Below are positions 53,850 to 63,420 of a DNA stretch of 64,000 bases, in pieces. How positions within the stretch are numbered: the stretch's first letter is position 1; each line of letters opens with the position of its first letter. The stretch is taken from NCBI RefSeq assembly GCF_000344805.1, contig NC_020453.1, positions 8,040,001 to 8,104,000 on the forward strand, written 5' to 3'. The notes under the pieces are model-generated. The model was not told the origin of the DNA and did not search any database. It saw only the letters and a list, made by a program, of their open reading frames with translations. The DNA is from Bradyrhizobium oligotrophicum S58. GTDB taxonomy: Bacteria; Pseudomonadota; Alphaproteobacteria; Rhizobiales; Xanthobacteraceae. A program made the position numbers and the translations under genes.

Positions 53850-56137
53850 CGCCATCCCGCAGGATTGCGCTGATCGGTAATTCGTTGCCTCGCCGCTGCG
53901 GCATCGCGACATTCACGACCGACCTGCACCGCGCGATCTCGAATTCAGGACAACATCCGCAGGCCAGCATCGTAGCGATGACCGACCGTAATCAGGCCCA
54001 TGACTATCCCGCCTCGGTCGTCCTGCAGGTCGAGGACGACAATCTCCAGGACTATGCGCGCGTCGCAACCGCCCTCAACGCCGGTCGCTTCGATGTCGTC
54101 TGCCTGCAGCACGAATTCGGGATCTTCGGCGGCGACGCAGGCGCCTACATCCTGGAATTGTTGACCCGCCTGAGCATGCCGGTCGTCACGACGCTGCATA
54201 CGGTGCTGGCGAAGCCCAGCGCGATCCAGCGCATGGTGACCGAGCACGTCGCGGAGGCGTCTGCGAAAGTCGTCGTGATGGCCGAGAAGGGGCGCGAGCT
54301 GCTCCATGGCGTCTATCGCGTGCCACAGGACAAGATCGAGGTCATTGCCCACGGCATCCCCGACTTTCCCCTGGTCGCGTCGGACGCGGCGAAGGCAAGG
54401 CTGGGGTTCAGCGGCCGCTCGGTCATTCTGACATTCGGCCTGCTGTCCCCCAGCAAAGGCATCGAGGTCATGATCGATGCCGTCCCTGCGATCCTGAAGC
54501 GGCGGCCGGACGCGGTCTATGTCGTGCTCGGCGCGACGCATCCGAATCTGGTCCGCAACGAAGGCGAAGCCTATCGCGAGAAGCTGATGGCGCGCGTGCG
54601 CGAGCTCGGCGTCGAGAACCACGTCGTGTTCCTCGACCAGTTCGTCGATCAGGCCACGCTGCTCGAATTCATCTCGATGTGCGACGTCTACGTCACGCCC
54701 TATCTCAACGAAGCGCAGATGACGTCGGGGACGCTCGCCTACAGCTTCGGGCTCGGCAAACCGGTCGTCTCGACCCCGTATTGGCATGCGCGCGAGCTGC
54801 TGGCCGAGGGACGCGGCGTGCTCGTCCCCTTTGGCGATGCGGCGCGGATCGGTACTGAGATCGCGGACTTGCTGACCGACGACCGGCGTCGGCAGGCAAT
54901 GTGCGAGCGGGCCTACGCCGCCAGCCGGCCCATGACCTGGCAGCGCACCGCCGAGCGTTACATGACGATATTCGAGCACGCGCGGCAGGGGCACCGGCTC
55001 AAGCTGATCGCGCAGACCGCGCCCGCCGTGATCGCGCCGCTCTGTCCGGCCCCGCCGCCTCCCGACATGCGATTGGAGCATTTTCTGTCGATGTGCGACG
55101 ACACCGGCCTGTTTCAGCACGCCGTCCATTCGGTGCCCGATCGCGCGCACGGCTATTGCGTGGATGACAATGCCCGCGCTCTGCTGTTGGCTTGCGCTCT
55201 CAACGGAGCGGGCGAGACGTCCATGCCGGACGGGCTGACCGCGCGCTTTGCCGCCTTCGTACAGCACGCCTGGAATCCCGACACGGGGCGATTTCGCAAC
55301 TTCATGGGCTTCAACCGCACATGGCTCGAACCCAGCGGCTCGGAGGACAGCCATGGCCGGACCTTGTGGGCGCTGGGCGAATGCACGCGCAGCGACGCCA
55401 GCCCTTCGCGGCGCCGCTGGGCGCGGGCCCTGTTCGCGCAGGCCTTGCCCGCCGCGGCAGGCTTTCGTTCCCCGCGCGCTTCGGCCTTCACGCTGCTCGG
55501 GCTCGACGGCTACTGCATGGCGGCGCCCGATGATCACCGCGCGCAGGATGTCCGCCGCGCTCTTGCCGGACAGCTGCTGTCCATCCTGGCATCGGTCGAA
55601 ACGCCGGACTGGCCGTGGTTCGAGGACGGCCTCGCCTACGACAATGCGCGGCTGCCGCAGGCCTTGATCGTCACAGGCCTGGCAACGCAAACACCCGTCC
55701 ACATCGACGCCGGGCTGAGATCCCTGCGCTGGCTGATGACACAGCAGACTGCACCGGCGGGCCATTTCCGTCCCGTCGGCACCGGCGGCTTCGGTGAGTT
55801 GCGGAAACCTCCCCACGCCTTCGATCAACAGCCATTGGAGGCTGCTGCGACCATTGCGGCCTGCCTGGCCGCTGACCGCGCCGACAAAGATGCCGGATGG
55901 AAGACAGCGGCAACGGGCGCGTTCTCGTGGTTTCTCGGCAACAACGACCTGTCGGTCGCACTTGCCGATCCCGAGACCGGCTGTTGCCGCGACGGATTGC
56001 ATTTCGATCGCGCCAACGAGAATTGCGGGGGCGAGTCGGTCGTGTCGTATCTGCTGGCGCTGGCCGAGATCCGTCAATTGGCACGCGCTGACGTCAACCC
56101 GCCCCATCCCGTGGCGCTTCGCGCCGTCGTCGCCTGA
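53846..56137 (+). CDS. GT4 glycosyltransferase fused to a C-terminal alpha-helical glycosidase-like domain
   Basis: 763 residues. The N-terminal GT-B part (about 1-385) has RRCGIATFTTDLHRAI, LQHEFGIFGGDAGAYI, and the donor-site run GLLSPSKGIEVMIDAVPAIL. It ends in AQMTSGTLAYSFGLGKPVVSTPYWHARELL, typical of GT4 retaining transferases. The C-terminal part (about 405-760) is all-alpha with repeated acidic motifs: RAHGYCVDDNARALLLACAL, GSEDSHGRTLWALGE, WPWFEDGLAYDNARLPQALI and NCGGESVVSYLLALAE. This looks like an (alpha/alpha)6 barrel with possible catalytic acids. It lies between manA and a GH130 gene, so a mannoside product is likely. The exact donor is unknown. Confidence 0.82.
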   Translation: MTPSRRIALIGNSLPRRCGIATFTTDLHRAISNSGQHPQASIVAMTDRNQAHDYPASVVLQVEDDNLQDYARVATALNAGRFDVVCLQHEFGIFGGDAGAYILELLTRLSMPVVTTLHTVLAKPSAIQRMVTEHVAEASAKVVVMAEKGRELLHGVYRVPQDKIEVIAHGIPDFPLVASDAAKARLGFSGRSVILTFGLLSPSKGIEVMIDAVPAILKRRPDAVYVVLGATHPNLVRNEGEAYREKLMARVRELGVENHVVFLDQFVDQATLLEFISMCDVYVTPYLNEAQMTSGTLAYSFGLGKPVVSTPYWHARELLAEGRGVLVPFGDAARIGTEIADLLTDDRRRQAMCERAYAASRPMTWQRTAERYMTIFEHARQGHRLKLIAQTAPAVIAPLCPAPPPPDMRLEHFLSMCDDTGLFQHAVHSVPDRAHGYCVDDNARALLLACALNGAGETSMPDGLTARFAAFVQHAWNPDTGRFRNFMGFNRTWLEPSGSEDSHGRTLWALGECTRSDASPSRRRWARALFAQALPAAAGFRSPRASAFTLLGLDGYCMAAPDDHRAQDVRRALAGQLLSILASVETPDWPWFEDGLAYDNARLPQALIVTGLATQTPVHIDAGLRSLRWLMTQQTAPAGHFRPVGTGGFGELRKPPHAFDQQPLEAAATIAACLAADRADKDAGWKTAATGAFSWFLGNNDLSVALADPETGCCRDGLHFDRANENCGGESVVSYLLALAEIRQLARADVNPPHPVALRAVVA

Positions 56138-56172
56138 CTCAGCATTCACCGCGCCAAACAAGGGGCACCTCG

Positions 56173-57465
56173 TTGCACGTCACCTTTCTCAATCGGCAAG
56201 CGCTTTATCTACGCCCGGACCCCGCCCGCGTAATCGTACGCCCGTTCAAGCCGGCGACCGAACCGCGCGACCTCAACCCGACCGACAAGACGCGCGCCAA
56301 CCACATCGTCGAACGTGTTCTCCGGCTGGATAAGGCGGCGGCAGCAAAGCAGCTCGCGGACGTGCTGGAGAATTTCGAGGGCCGGCATCGCAATCTGCTG
56401 GAGGCATTCGAACACCGTGCCAACGACATGGAAGACGCCCTCGTGGCGCACTGCACATTCTCCGTCGTGCAGCGCCAGCTCATCGGCGCCTATTTCATGC
56501 ATGAGTATTCCTTTGAAGCGTCTGCCCTGTTCAATCCCAGCATCGTCCCGCATCCTGATCAGTCGGGGACGCCGACGGGCGGCGTGCGCTTCATTCTCAG
56601 CCTCCGTGCCGTCGGCGAAGGACATATCTCGTCGCTGACGTTTCGTGCCGGCACCGTGGCGGCCGACGGCAGCATCGCCATCGAGCCGACCGCCCGGTTG
56701 GCATCGACACCGCGGCTCAGGACCCGGACGCCCGGACCGATCGGTGACGAAGTCGAGGTCGACTTCAATCCCGGCCAGGACATCAGCGAGCGCGTGATCT
56801 TTCCGGTGACGGAGTCGCAGTCGAACGGCATCGAGGACGCGCGCTTCGTCGCGTTCAGTGACGGCGCGCGGACGACCTATTACGCGACCTATACCGCCTA
56901 CAAGGGCACGGCGATCCGCTCGGAGCTGATCGAGACCAGCGACTTCCTGTCGTTTCGGATGTCGCCGCTGCAGGGCTCAGCCGCGCGCAACAAGGGCATG
57001 GCGCTGTTCCCGCGCCGGATCGACGGCAGGTTCGCCATGATCGCACGCCAGGACAACGAGAACCTCCATCTCGTCTACTCGGACGATCTCTACAGATGGG
57101 ACGGTGGGCAGGCGATCATGAAGCCGCAATTCCCCTGGGAGTTCGTCCAGATCGGCAATTGCGGGTCTCCGATCGAACTGGACGAAGGCTGGCTGCTGCT
57201 CACGCACGGCGTCGGCCCGGTCCGGAAATATTCGATCGGCGCCGTTCTGCTCGACAAGCAAAATCCCGCCAAGGTGCTGGCGCGGTCGAGCGAGCCGCTG
57301 CTGCAGCCGGAGCCGGCCGAGCGCGAGGGATATGTTCCGAACGTGGTCTATACCTGCGGAGCGATGCGGCACAACGAGCAGCTCATTCTGCCGTACGCGG
57401 TGTCGGACAGCTTTTCCAACTTTGCGACGATGAAGATCTCGGCGCTGCTGCAGGCCATGTCTTGA
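56173..57465 (+). CDS. GH130-family beta-mannoside phosphorylase/hydrolase
   Basis: 430 residues with a TTG start. NPTDKTRANHIVERVLRL is the start of one GH130 branch. The five-bladed propeller shows ASALFNPSIVPHPD, SNGIEDARFVAFSDG (the family ED.R motif with the catalytic Asp region), ARNKGMALFPRRIDGRFAMIARQDNEN, and GNCGSPIELDEGWLLLTHGVG. GH130 enzymes phosphorolyse or hydrolyse beta-mannosidic bonds (1,2 or 1,4), giving mannose-1-phosphate in the phosphorylase types. It lies 35 bases after the GT4 fusion gene. With ManA this gives a full route in and out of a mannoside. Confidence 0.88.
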   Translation: MHVTFLNRQALYLRPDPARVIVRPFKPATEPRDLNPTDKTRANHIVERVLRLDKAAAAKQLADVLENFEGRHRNLLEAFEHRANDMEDALVAHCTFSVVQRQLIGAYFMHEYSFEASALFNPSIVPHPDQSGTPTGGVRFILSLRAVGEGHISSLTFRAGTVAADGSIAIEPTARLASTPRLRTRTPGPIGDEVEVDFNPGQDISERVIFPVTESQSNGIEDARFVAFSDGARTTYYATYTAYKGTAIRSELIETSDFLSFRMSPLQGSAARNKGMALFPRRIDGRFAMIARQDNENLHLVYSDDLYRWDGGQAIMKPQFPWEFVQIGNCGSPIELDEGWLLLTHGVGPVRKYSIGAVLLDKQNPAKVLARSSEPLLQPEPAEREGYVPNVVYTCGAMRHNEQLILPYAVSDSFSNFATMKISALLQAMS

Positions 57466-57512
57466 CGCTCAAACCGCCCACGCCCGTTCAAAAAAAGCCC
57501 GGAGGACAGCAA

Positions 57513-57755
57513 ATGGCTCGCGAGACGATCTATTTCGTTCAGGCGTTCAGCGCCGGACGGGGAGGACGACCGAAGGCGGAGACTCCGATCGCCTGCAAGA
57601 CGGAAGCAAGCGCGCTCCGTACCGCGGAACGGCTGGCGCCGAGCAAAGCGGGCGTCATGGCCTTCTCATCCTCGGGTGATCCCGACATGGGTGACTACGA
57701 CGACGAGCCGACCATCTTCTTCCGTCACGGCGAACTGCCATCGGCGTTCGATTGA
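57513..57755 (+). CDS. Small conserved hypothetical protein (80 residues)
   Basis: ATG at 57513 with GGAGG 7 bases upstream. MARETIYFVQAFSAGRGGRPKAETPIACKTEASALRTAERLAPSKAGVMAFSSSGDPDMGDYDDEP and a final FFRHGELP is a small alpha/beta protein that I remember as common in Bradyrhizobium; no function is known. It follows the GH130 gene by 47 bases. Confidence 0.82.
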   Translation: MARETIYFVQAFSAGRGGRPKAETPIACKTEASALRTAERLAPSKAGVMAFSSSGDPDMGDYDDEPTIFFRHGELPSAFD

Positions 57756-58105
57756 GATCGGCCGTTTCGTCGTTGCCGGCGGCTGCCGCAATGCAATGCC
57801 CCGTGGACGAGCCGTGCGCTATCAGGCGTCGACCGGCGCCATGGCCGGCCCGACGAGACCGCTGCAACTTATTCAACGGGGCTTGGAGCAAACAGACTTG
57901 CAATCCTTTGTGGCGTAGCCAAGTTGAGTGTGGGGCAGTTCGACCGTTCGGCGCCATTGACGTGGGGCGACCGCTCGATACGGACGATAACACCGGCGCG
58001 GCCTGCTGCAATGCGCGTCACGGGTTGGATCGCCATCATCGTCCAACACGTATCCATGGTCCCGCAGGGGTGGCGTGCATCTCGACAACCTGATCGGTCC
58101 ATCAC
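57756..58105. other. Intergenic stretch without a supported gene
   Basis: About 350 bases. No frame with a ribosome site, no palindrome of the repeat families and no terminator with a T-run was seen. Confidence 0.5.
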
Positions 58106-58366
58106 ATGATTGAATTTCCAAACCACAGCCGTTCCTATGACCGGACGCGGCGTGCCGTGCGGTTCTGGGGATATGACAGCGCGATGGAAGCATCGTTCTT
58201 CATCGACGAAGGTGCGCTGAGGCGCATTCAACCCGATGCGCCCCCGGATGAATCCGGCTTTCTGACCGCGTTCGATTCCAACCGCGATCGCATCTGCGCC
58301 GCCGCTGCCAGGCTCTATGTCCGCGGCAGCAGAGGCTCCTACGATCTCGTCGCGGCCAATTTCTGA
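58106..58366 (+). CDS. DUF1488 family protein
   Basis: 86 residues. SYDRTRRAVRFWGYDSAMEASFFIDEGALRRIQPDA and FDSNRDRICAAAARLYVRGSRGSYDLVAANF follow the DUF1488 pattern. This is a small family of unknown function found in rhizobia and relatives. The start is ATG at 58106. It is probably monocistronic. Confidence 0.85.
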   Translation: MIEFPNHSRSYDRTRRAVRFWGYDSAMEASFFIDEGALRRIQPDAPPDESGFLTAFDSNRDRICAAAARLYVRGSRGSYDLVAANF

Positions 58367-58540
58367 CGTCGACTTTTTCTGACATCGGCGCAAGCGGATT
58401 GGTGCTGCGGATCGGCACGCGCCGTCCGGCATCTCTCACGCCGAAAGCCGTGACGCCGCGCAGCTTCCGTCTTTCACTTGCGCCGTGAAAATTTGCGCGG
58501 TGAAAATCCCGATCTGCCGAACCGCACTGAAGATCGTCGA

Positions 58541-59020
58541 TCAGTCGGCATGACCTTGCGGGTCGATCAGCCGGTTCATCCGCTGGGCCGCCGCGAGGGC
58601 GAAGCGGACCGTCATCAGCTTCCGCGTCGGCGCCGGCAGTTTGTGCTCGGGCGCCTCGCAATGCAGGTGGGCACCATAGGCGTCGGCGACAATCAGGCCG
58701 GTGCCTTGCGGAAACAGCTCACATGGCAGATCCCGTGTGAAGGCGAAGAACAGCCGGTCGCAATGGGCGCGATAATCCTCCCATTTGTGATCGGCGCGCA
58801 GATCCTCCAGCGACGATTTGATCTCCACGATCCAGATCTCGCCACGCTCGCTCAGCGCCACCAGATCGGCACGGCGTCCCGACGGCAGCGGCAACTCGCT
58901 GATGGTGGCGAAGCCGAGGGAACGCAGTAGCCGCGACGTGCCGCGCGCGATCGCCAGCGCCGTCTCCGACTGGCGGCGGTCGACCGGAACGAGGCTGATC
59001 CTGGCGGCTGACGAGTCCAT
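58541..59020 (-). CDS. mmcB: MmcB-family DNA repair protein (PD-(D/E)XK nuclease fold)
   Basis: 159 residues from the ATG at 59020; ATG 59032 is possible. The nuclease core is LPSGRRADLVALSERGEIWIVEIKSSLEDLRADHKWEDYRAHCDRLFFAF, with Asp, then E-x-K in VEIKSS. MmcB acts with ImuB in Caulobacter damage-induced mutagenesis. LLRSLGFATISELPLPSGRR is also family-typical. It is divergent from the first GH13 gene. Confidence 0.92.
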   Translation of the reverse strand: MDSSAARISLVPVDRRQSETALAIARGTSRLLRSLGFATISELPLPSGRRADLVALSERGEIWIVEIKSSLEDLRADHKWEDYRAHCDRLFFAFTRDLPCELFPQGTGLIVADAYGAHLHCEAPEHKLPAPTRKLMTVRFALAAAQRMNRLIDPQGHAD

Positions 59021-59143
59021 GGGGCGCAGCATAGCCGATTCCGGCGCCATCCCAAGCCCGTGGTTTTAGCGGAACCGGAACCCGGGCGGCGCTGCCCGCT
59101 TATCAAGCGGCCGCTAAACAGGCGGCGCAGCGGGGCGCCGTCG

Positions 59144-60871
59144 ATGATCGATGATCTCTGGTACAAGAATGCCGTGTTTTACTGCCTGTCGGTCGGCACC
59201 TACATGGATGCCGATGGTGATGGCATCGGCGACTTCAAGGGACTGACACGTCGCCTGGATTATCTGCACGGGCTCGGCATCACCGCAATCTGGCTGATGC
59301 CGTTCCAGCCCTCGCCGCAGCGCGACGACGGCTACGACGTCGCCGACTACTATGGCGTCGATCCGCGCTACGGCACGCTCGGCGATTTCGTGCAGTTCAC
59401 GCATGGCTGCAAGCAGCGCGGCATCCGCGTCATCATCGATCTCGTCGTCAACCACACCTCCGACCAGCATCCATGGTTCGTCGAGGCACGCAGCGCGAAG
59501 ACCTCGCGCACTCGCGACTGGTATGTGTGGTCGGACAAGAAGCCGGCAAACGCCAACACCGGCATGGTGTTTCCCGGGGTGCAGAAGTCGACATGGACGC
59601 GCGACAAGGAGTCCGGCGCCTGGTACTTTCACCGCTTCTACGATTTCCAGCCCGATCTCAACACCTCCAATCCCGAGGTGCAGGCCGAGCTCCTCAAGAT
59701 CATGGGCTTCTGGATCCAGCTCGGCGTATCCGGCTTCCGCATGGACGCCGTGCCGTTCGTGATCGCGACCAAGGGCGCTGATGTCAAGAAGCCCGTCGAG
59801 CAGTACGACATGCTTCGGACCTTCCGCGAATTCCTGCAATGGCGCCAGGGCGAGGCGATCATCCTGGCCGAGGCCAACGTGCGGCCCGAGACCGACATGG
59901 AGTATTTCGGCGCCGACGGCGACCGCATGCACATGATGTTCAACTTCCACGTCAACCAGCACCTGTTCTACGCGCTCGCCGCCGCCGACACCCGGCCGCT
60001 CGCCAAGGCGTTGGTCGAGACCAAACCACGCCCGGCCTCCGCGCAATGGGGCCTGTTTCTGCGCAATCACGACGAGCTCGATCTGGGCCGGCTGACGAAG
60101 CAGCAGCGTGAGGCCGTGTTCAAGGCGTTCGGGCCCGACAAGAGCATGCAGCTCTACGATCGCGGCATCCGGCGGCGGCTGGCGCCGATGCTGGGCGGCG
60201 ACCGGCGCCGCATCGAGCTCGCCTACAGCCTGATGTTCACGCTGCCCGGCACGCCCGTGATCCGCTATGGCGACGAGCTCGCGATGGGCGACGATCTCTC
60301 CCTGCCCGAACGCAACTGCGCGCGCACGCCGATGCAATGGTCGACCGAACCGCAGGGCGGCTTCACCAAGTGCGAGACAGCCGTCTCGCCGGTGATCGAC
60401 CATGGTCCCTATGGCTACGAGCACGTCAACGCCGCCAAGCAGCGGCGTGATCCGAACGCGATGCTGAACTGGACCGAGCGCATCATCCGCATGCGCAAGG
60501 AGGTGCCGGAAGTCGGCTGGGGCGATTTCGAGGTGATCTCCACCAAGGATCCCGCCGTCCTGATCATGCGCTACGACTGGCGCAACAACTCGGTGCTGTT
60601 CGTGCACAATCTCGACGAGAAGCCGCGCGAGATATCGTTCGACGCTGGCCTGCCCGACGACGGCGGCAAGCTGCTGATCAACCTGCTGTCCGAGGATCAC
60701 AGCCACGCCGACGACCGCGGCCGTCACACCCTGGTGCTCGAGCCCTACGACTACCGCTGGTACCGCGTCGGCGGGCTGGACTATCTGCTCAGGCGGAGCG
60801 ACATCGAGACGAAGAGCCCGGCGAAGCGGGCGCGGAAGGCGAAGCGGGTACGGAGGTCACGCGGGCGGTAG
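59144..60871 (+). CDS. GH13 alpha-amylase family enzyme (trehalose synthase/maltosyl-like subgroup)
   Basis: 575 residues from the ATG at 59144. GH13 regions: DLVVNHTSDQH (about 99-109), nucleophile Asp201 in GFRMDAVPF, acid/base Glu243 in IILAEANV, and transition-state Asp310 in LRNHDEL. The start MIDDLWYKNAVFYCLSVGTYMDADGDGIGDF and LPERNCARTPMQWS are like the trehalose synthase (TreS) and GH13_16 groups. Here there is no fused maltokinase, and the C-terminus ends in a Lys/Arg-rich tail. Activity could be maltose-trehalose isomerisation or alpha-glucosidase. It is convergent with the next GH13 gene. Confidence 0.88.
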   Translation: MIDDLWYKNAVFYCLSVGTYMDADGDGIGDFKGLTRRLDYLHGLGITAIWLMPFQPSPQRDDGYDVADYYGVDPRYGTLGDFVQFTHGCKQRGIRVIIDLVVNHTSDQHPWFVEARSAKTSRTRDWYVWSDKKPANANTGMVFPGVQKSTWTRDKESGAWYFHRFYDFQPDLNTSNPEVQAELLKIMGFWIQLGVSGFRMDAVPFVIATKGADVKKPVEQYDMLRTFREFLQWRQGEAIILAEANVRPETDMEYFGADGDRMHMMFNFHVNQHLFYALAAADTRPLAKALVETKPRPASAQWGLFLRNHDELDLGRLTKQQREAVFKAFGPDKSMQLYDRGIRRRLAPMLGGDRRRIELAYSLMFTLPGTPVIRYGDELAMGDDLSLPERNCARTPMQWSTEPQGGFTKCETAVSPVIDHGPYGYEHVNAAKQRRDPNAMLNWTERIIRMRKEVPEVGWGDFEVISTKDPAVLIMRYDWRNNSVLFVHNLDEKPREISFDAGLPDDGGKLLINLLSEDHSHADDRGRHTLVLEPYDYRWYRVGGLDYLLRRSDIETKSPAKRARKAKRVRRSRGR

Positions 60872-60949
60872 CGCCACCACGCAGCTGATGAGTTGACCAA
60901 CCGGCCTCCTCACATTCAATGTCGTCCCGGGCAGGCACCACGCCGCTAG

Positions 60950-62548
60950 CTACATCACCCGCCCGATCACCACGCCCTCATTGCCGCGCAGGTCCAGCGT
61001 GCCGGCGACGCGCTCACCATCGCGGTCGAGCCAGGTCGAGAGCAGGATCTCGCCATCGAGGCCGCTTCCTCCGGTCGCGATCGACACCGGCTGGTCGCCG
61101 AGATTGAGCGCGATGGTGAGCATCTCACCGTCGCCCTCGCGCCGATAGAGCAGGAGATCGCCCTGCGCCGCGACCGGCCGGTAGCTGCCGGTGACCAGCA
61201 CCCGGTGCGCTTTCCGCAGGCGAATGAGCGCGCGGGTGAGATTGAGGATCGAGCGCCGATCGGCGGTGAGGTTGACGACGTTCTCATGGGTGAAGTCGTC
61301 GGCCAGCGGCAGCCATGGCGTGGCCTGGGTGAAGCCGGCCTGCGGCAGTGCGCTCCACTGCATCGGCGTGCGGCAGCCGTCGCGGCCGACGCCGACGCCC
61401 GGCACGTTCTTCTCGAAGGGATCGCGCACCTGCTCGGGCGAAATGGCGACCTGATGCATGCCGATCTCGTCGCCATAATACAGCGTCGGCGTGCCGCGCA
61501 GTGTCAGCAGCAGCATCGCAGCCACCCGCGCCTGCTCCGCCCCGACGCGGCTCGCCAACCGCGGCCGATCGTGGTTGCCGAGCACCCAGTTGGGCCACGC
61601 GCCGTGCGGCAGCGCGGCTTCGTAGTCGGCGATGATCTTCTCGATGTCGCGGGCATGCCAGGGCGCCGACAGCAGCGCGAAGTTGAACGGCAGATGCGCG
61701 CCGCCGAGGTCCTTGCCGTAATAGGCTATGAGCCGCTCGAGCGGCAGATAGATCTCGCCGATCAGGACGCGGTCGTCGAACTCGTCCATCACCGCGCGCA
61801 TCGCCGTGATGACCTCATGGACCTCGGGCTGGTCGGCGGAGTAGCGCGAGATGATCTGTTCATGCGGCGGCCGGCCGCCGTGATAGTCCGGGTTCGCCGG
61901 ATTGTCGCGAAATTCGGCATCCTTGATCAGGTGCCAGATCACGTCGACGCGGAAGCCGTCGACGCCCTTGCGCAGCCAGAACCGCATCACGTTGTGGATC
62001 GCCGCGCGCACCTGCGGATTGCGCCAGTTCAGGTCCGGCTGCTGCGCCAGGAAGGCGTGGTAGTAATACTGCCCGGTCGCGGCATCGAACTGCCATGCGC
62101 TGCCGCCGAATTCCGACAGCCAGTTGTTGGGCGGCCCGCCGTCAGCAGCCGGATCGCGCCAGATGTACCAGTCGCGGCGCGGATCGTCGCGCGCACGCCG
62201 CGCCTCTTGAAACCACGGATGCTGATCAGAGGTGTGGTTGGGCACGAGGTCGAGGATGACCTTGAGCCCGCCATCATGGGCTGCCTTCACCAGCGCGTCG
62301 AAATCCGCCATCGTGCCGAACAGCGGATCGATGCCGGTGTAGTCGGCGATGTCGTAGCCGAAATCGGCCATCGGCGATGTGAAGATCGGTGACAGCCAGA
62401 TCGCATCGACGCCGAGCGTCAACAGATATGGCAGGCGGTGGATGATGCCGGTGAGATCGCCGACCCCGTCGCCATCGCTGTCCTGGAACGAGCGCGGATA
62501 GATCTGGTAGAAAATTCCCTCGCGCCACCAGGCGCCCCGCTCCGTCAT
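60950..62548 (-). CDS. GH13 alpha-glucosidase (oligo-1,6-glucosidase/sucrose-type subgroup)
   Basis: 532 residues from the ATG at 62548. The catalytic set is complete: Asp202 in GFRVDVIWH, Glu265 in VLIGEIYLP and Asp327 in LGNHDRPR. DLVPNHTSDQHPWFQEARRARDDPRRDWYIW is the alpha-glucosidase loop. The enzyme releases glucose from the non-reducing end of short alpha-glucans or disaccharides in the cytoplasm; there is no signal peptide. It lies 78 bases from the end of the convergent GH13 gene, and both may handle trehalose/maltose during osmotic stress. Confidence 0.92.
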   Translation of the reverse strand: MTERGAWWREGIFYQIYPRSFQDSDGDGVGDLTGIIHRLPYLLTLGVDAIWLSPIFTSPMADFGYDIADYTGIDPLFGTMADFDALVKAAHDGGLKVILDLVPNHTSDQHPWFQEARRARDDPRRDWYIWRDPAADGGPPNNWLSEFGGSAWQFDAATGQYYYHAFLAQQPDLNWRNPQVRAAIHNVMRFWLRKGVDGFRVDVIWHLIKDAEFRDNPANPDYHGGRPPHEQIISRYSADQPEVHEVITAMRAVMDEFDDRVLIGEIYLPLERLIAYYGKDLGGAHLPFNFALLSAPWHARDIEKIIADYEAALPHGAWPNWVLGNHDRPRLASRVGAEQARVAAMLLLTLRGTPTLYYGDEIGMHQVAISPEQVRDPFEKNVPGVGVGRDGCRTPMQWSALPQAGFTQATPWLPLADDFTHENVVNLTADRRSILNLTRALIRLRKAHRVLVTGSYRPVAAQGDLLLYRREGDGEMLTIALNLGDQPVSIATGGSGLDGEILLSTWLDRDGERVAGTLDLRGNEGVVIGRVM

Positions 62549-62703
62549 CTCGACAACTTTCCTGCTCGCGACCGTGCGGCCCAACGCAGGAACCGGCGGC
62601 AGGTTCACGGCGCCCTGGCAGGGTCATCCCGGAGGAGGCTTCAAGCCCGGGGAGATGCGATGTTTTCCCTTGGCGCACTGCGAAAAATCGGCATGCTGGC
62701 GCC

Positions 62704-63372
62704 ATGACCGAGCAGAACCAGACCAAGGCGAAGGCCGGCGCGATGATCGTGCCCGTCACGCCGTTCGAGCAGAACTGCACCATCCTGTGGTGCGAGGCCA
62801 CCCGCAAGGCGATCGTGATCGATCCCGGCGGCGACGTGCCGAACATCCAGGCGGCGATCGCGCAAGCCAACGTCACCGTCGAGAAGATCTGGCTGACGCA
62901 CGGCCACATCGATCACGTCGGCGGGGCGGCCGAGCTGCGCGATGCGCTGAAGGTGCCGATCGAAGGCCCACATGTCGCCGACAAGTTCCTGCTCGACAAT
63001 GTGGTGGCGAGCGGCGCGCGCTTCGGCATCACAGGCGTACGGGATTTCGCGCCGGATCGCTGGCTCGAGGAGGGCGACCGGGTCGAGATCGGCGAGCTCG
63101 CCTTTGACATTTTCCATTGCCCCGGGCATTCGCCGGGCAGCGTCGTGTTCTTCAATAAGGAGATGCGCTTCGCCCATGTCGGCGACGTGCTGTTCAACGG
63201 CTCGGTCGGCCGCACCGACCTTCCGGGCGGCAGTCATGAGACGCTGATCCGGTCGATCAAGGACAAGCTGCTGCCGCTCGGCGACGACATCGGCTTCATC
63301 TGCGGCCATGGTGCCGGATCGAGCTTCGGCCAGGAGCGGATGACGAACCCGTTCCTGACCGGCGAGGCCTGA
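62704..63372 (+). CDS. Metallo-beta-lactamase-fold hydrolase, glyoxalase II-like
   Basis: 222 residues. The metal motif is LTHGHIDHVGGAAEL (HxHxDH, about residue 66), with later ligands in FHCPGHSPGSVVFF, HVGDVLFNGSVGRTDLPGG and FICGHGAGSSFGQE. MIVPVTPFEQNCTILWCEATRKAIVIDPGGD is the usual start of this group of small hydroxyacylglutathione hydrolase-like proteins. It hydrolyses thioesters or similar; the substrate is unknown. It is divergent from the GH13 glucosidase. Confidence 0.93.
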   Translation: MTEQNQTKAKAGAMIVPVTPFEQNCTILWCEATRKAIVIDPGGDVPNIQAAIAQANVTVEKIWLTHGHIDHVGGAAELRDALKVPIEGPHVADKFLLDNVVASGARFGITGVRDFAPDRWLEEGDRVEIGELAFDIFHCPGHSPGSVVFFNKEMRFAHVGDVLFNGSVGRTDLPGGSHETLIRSIKDKLLPLGDDIGFICGHGAGSSFGQERMTNPFLTGEA

Positions 63373-63420
63373 TCGCGCGTCCCTCGCGAGCGAGCTCTGA
63401 ACGGCTGCGGTTGCGGGCGT

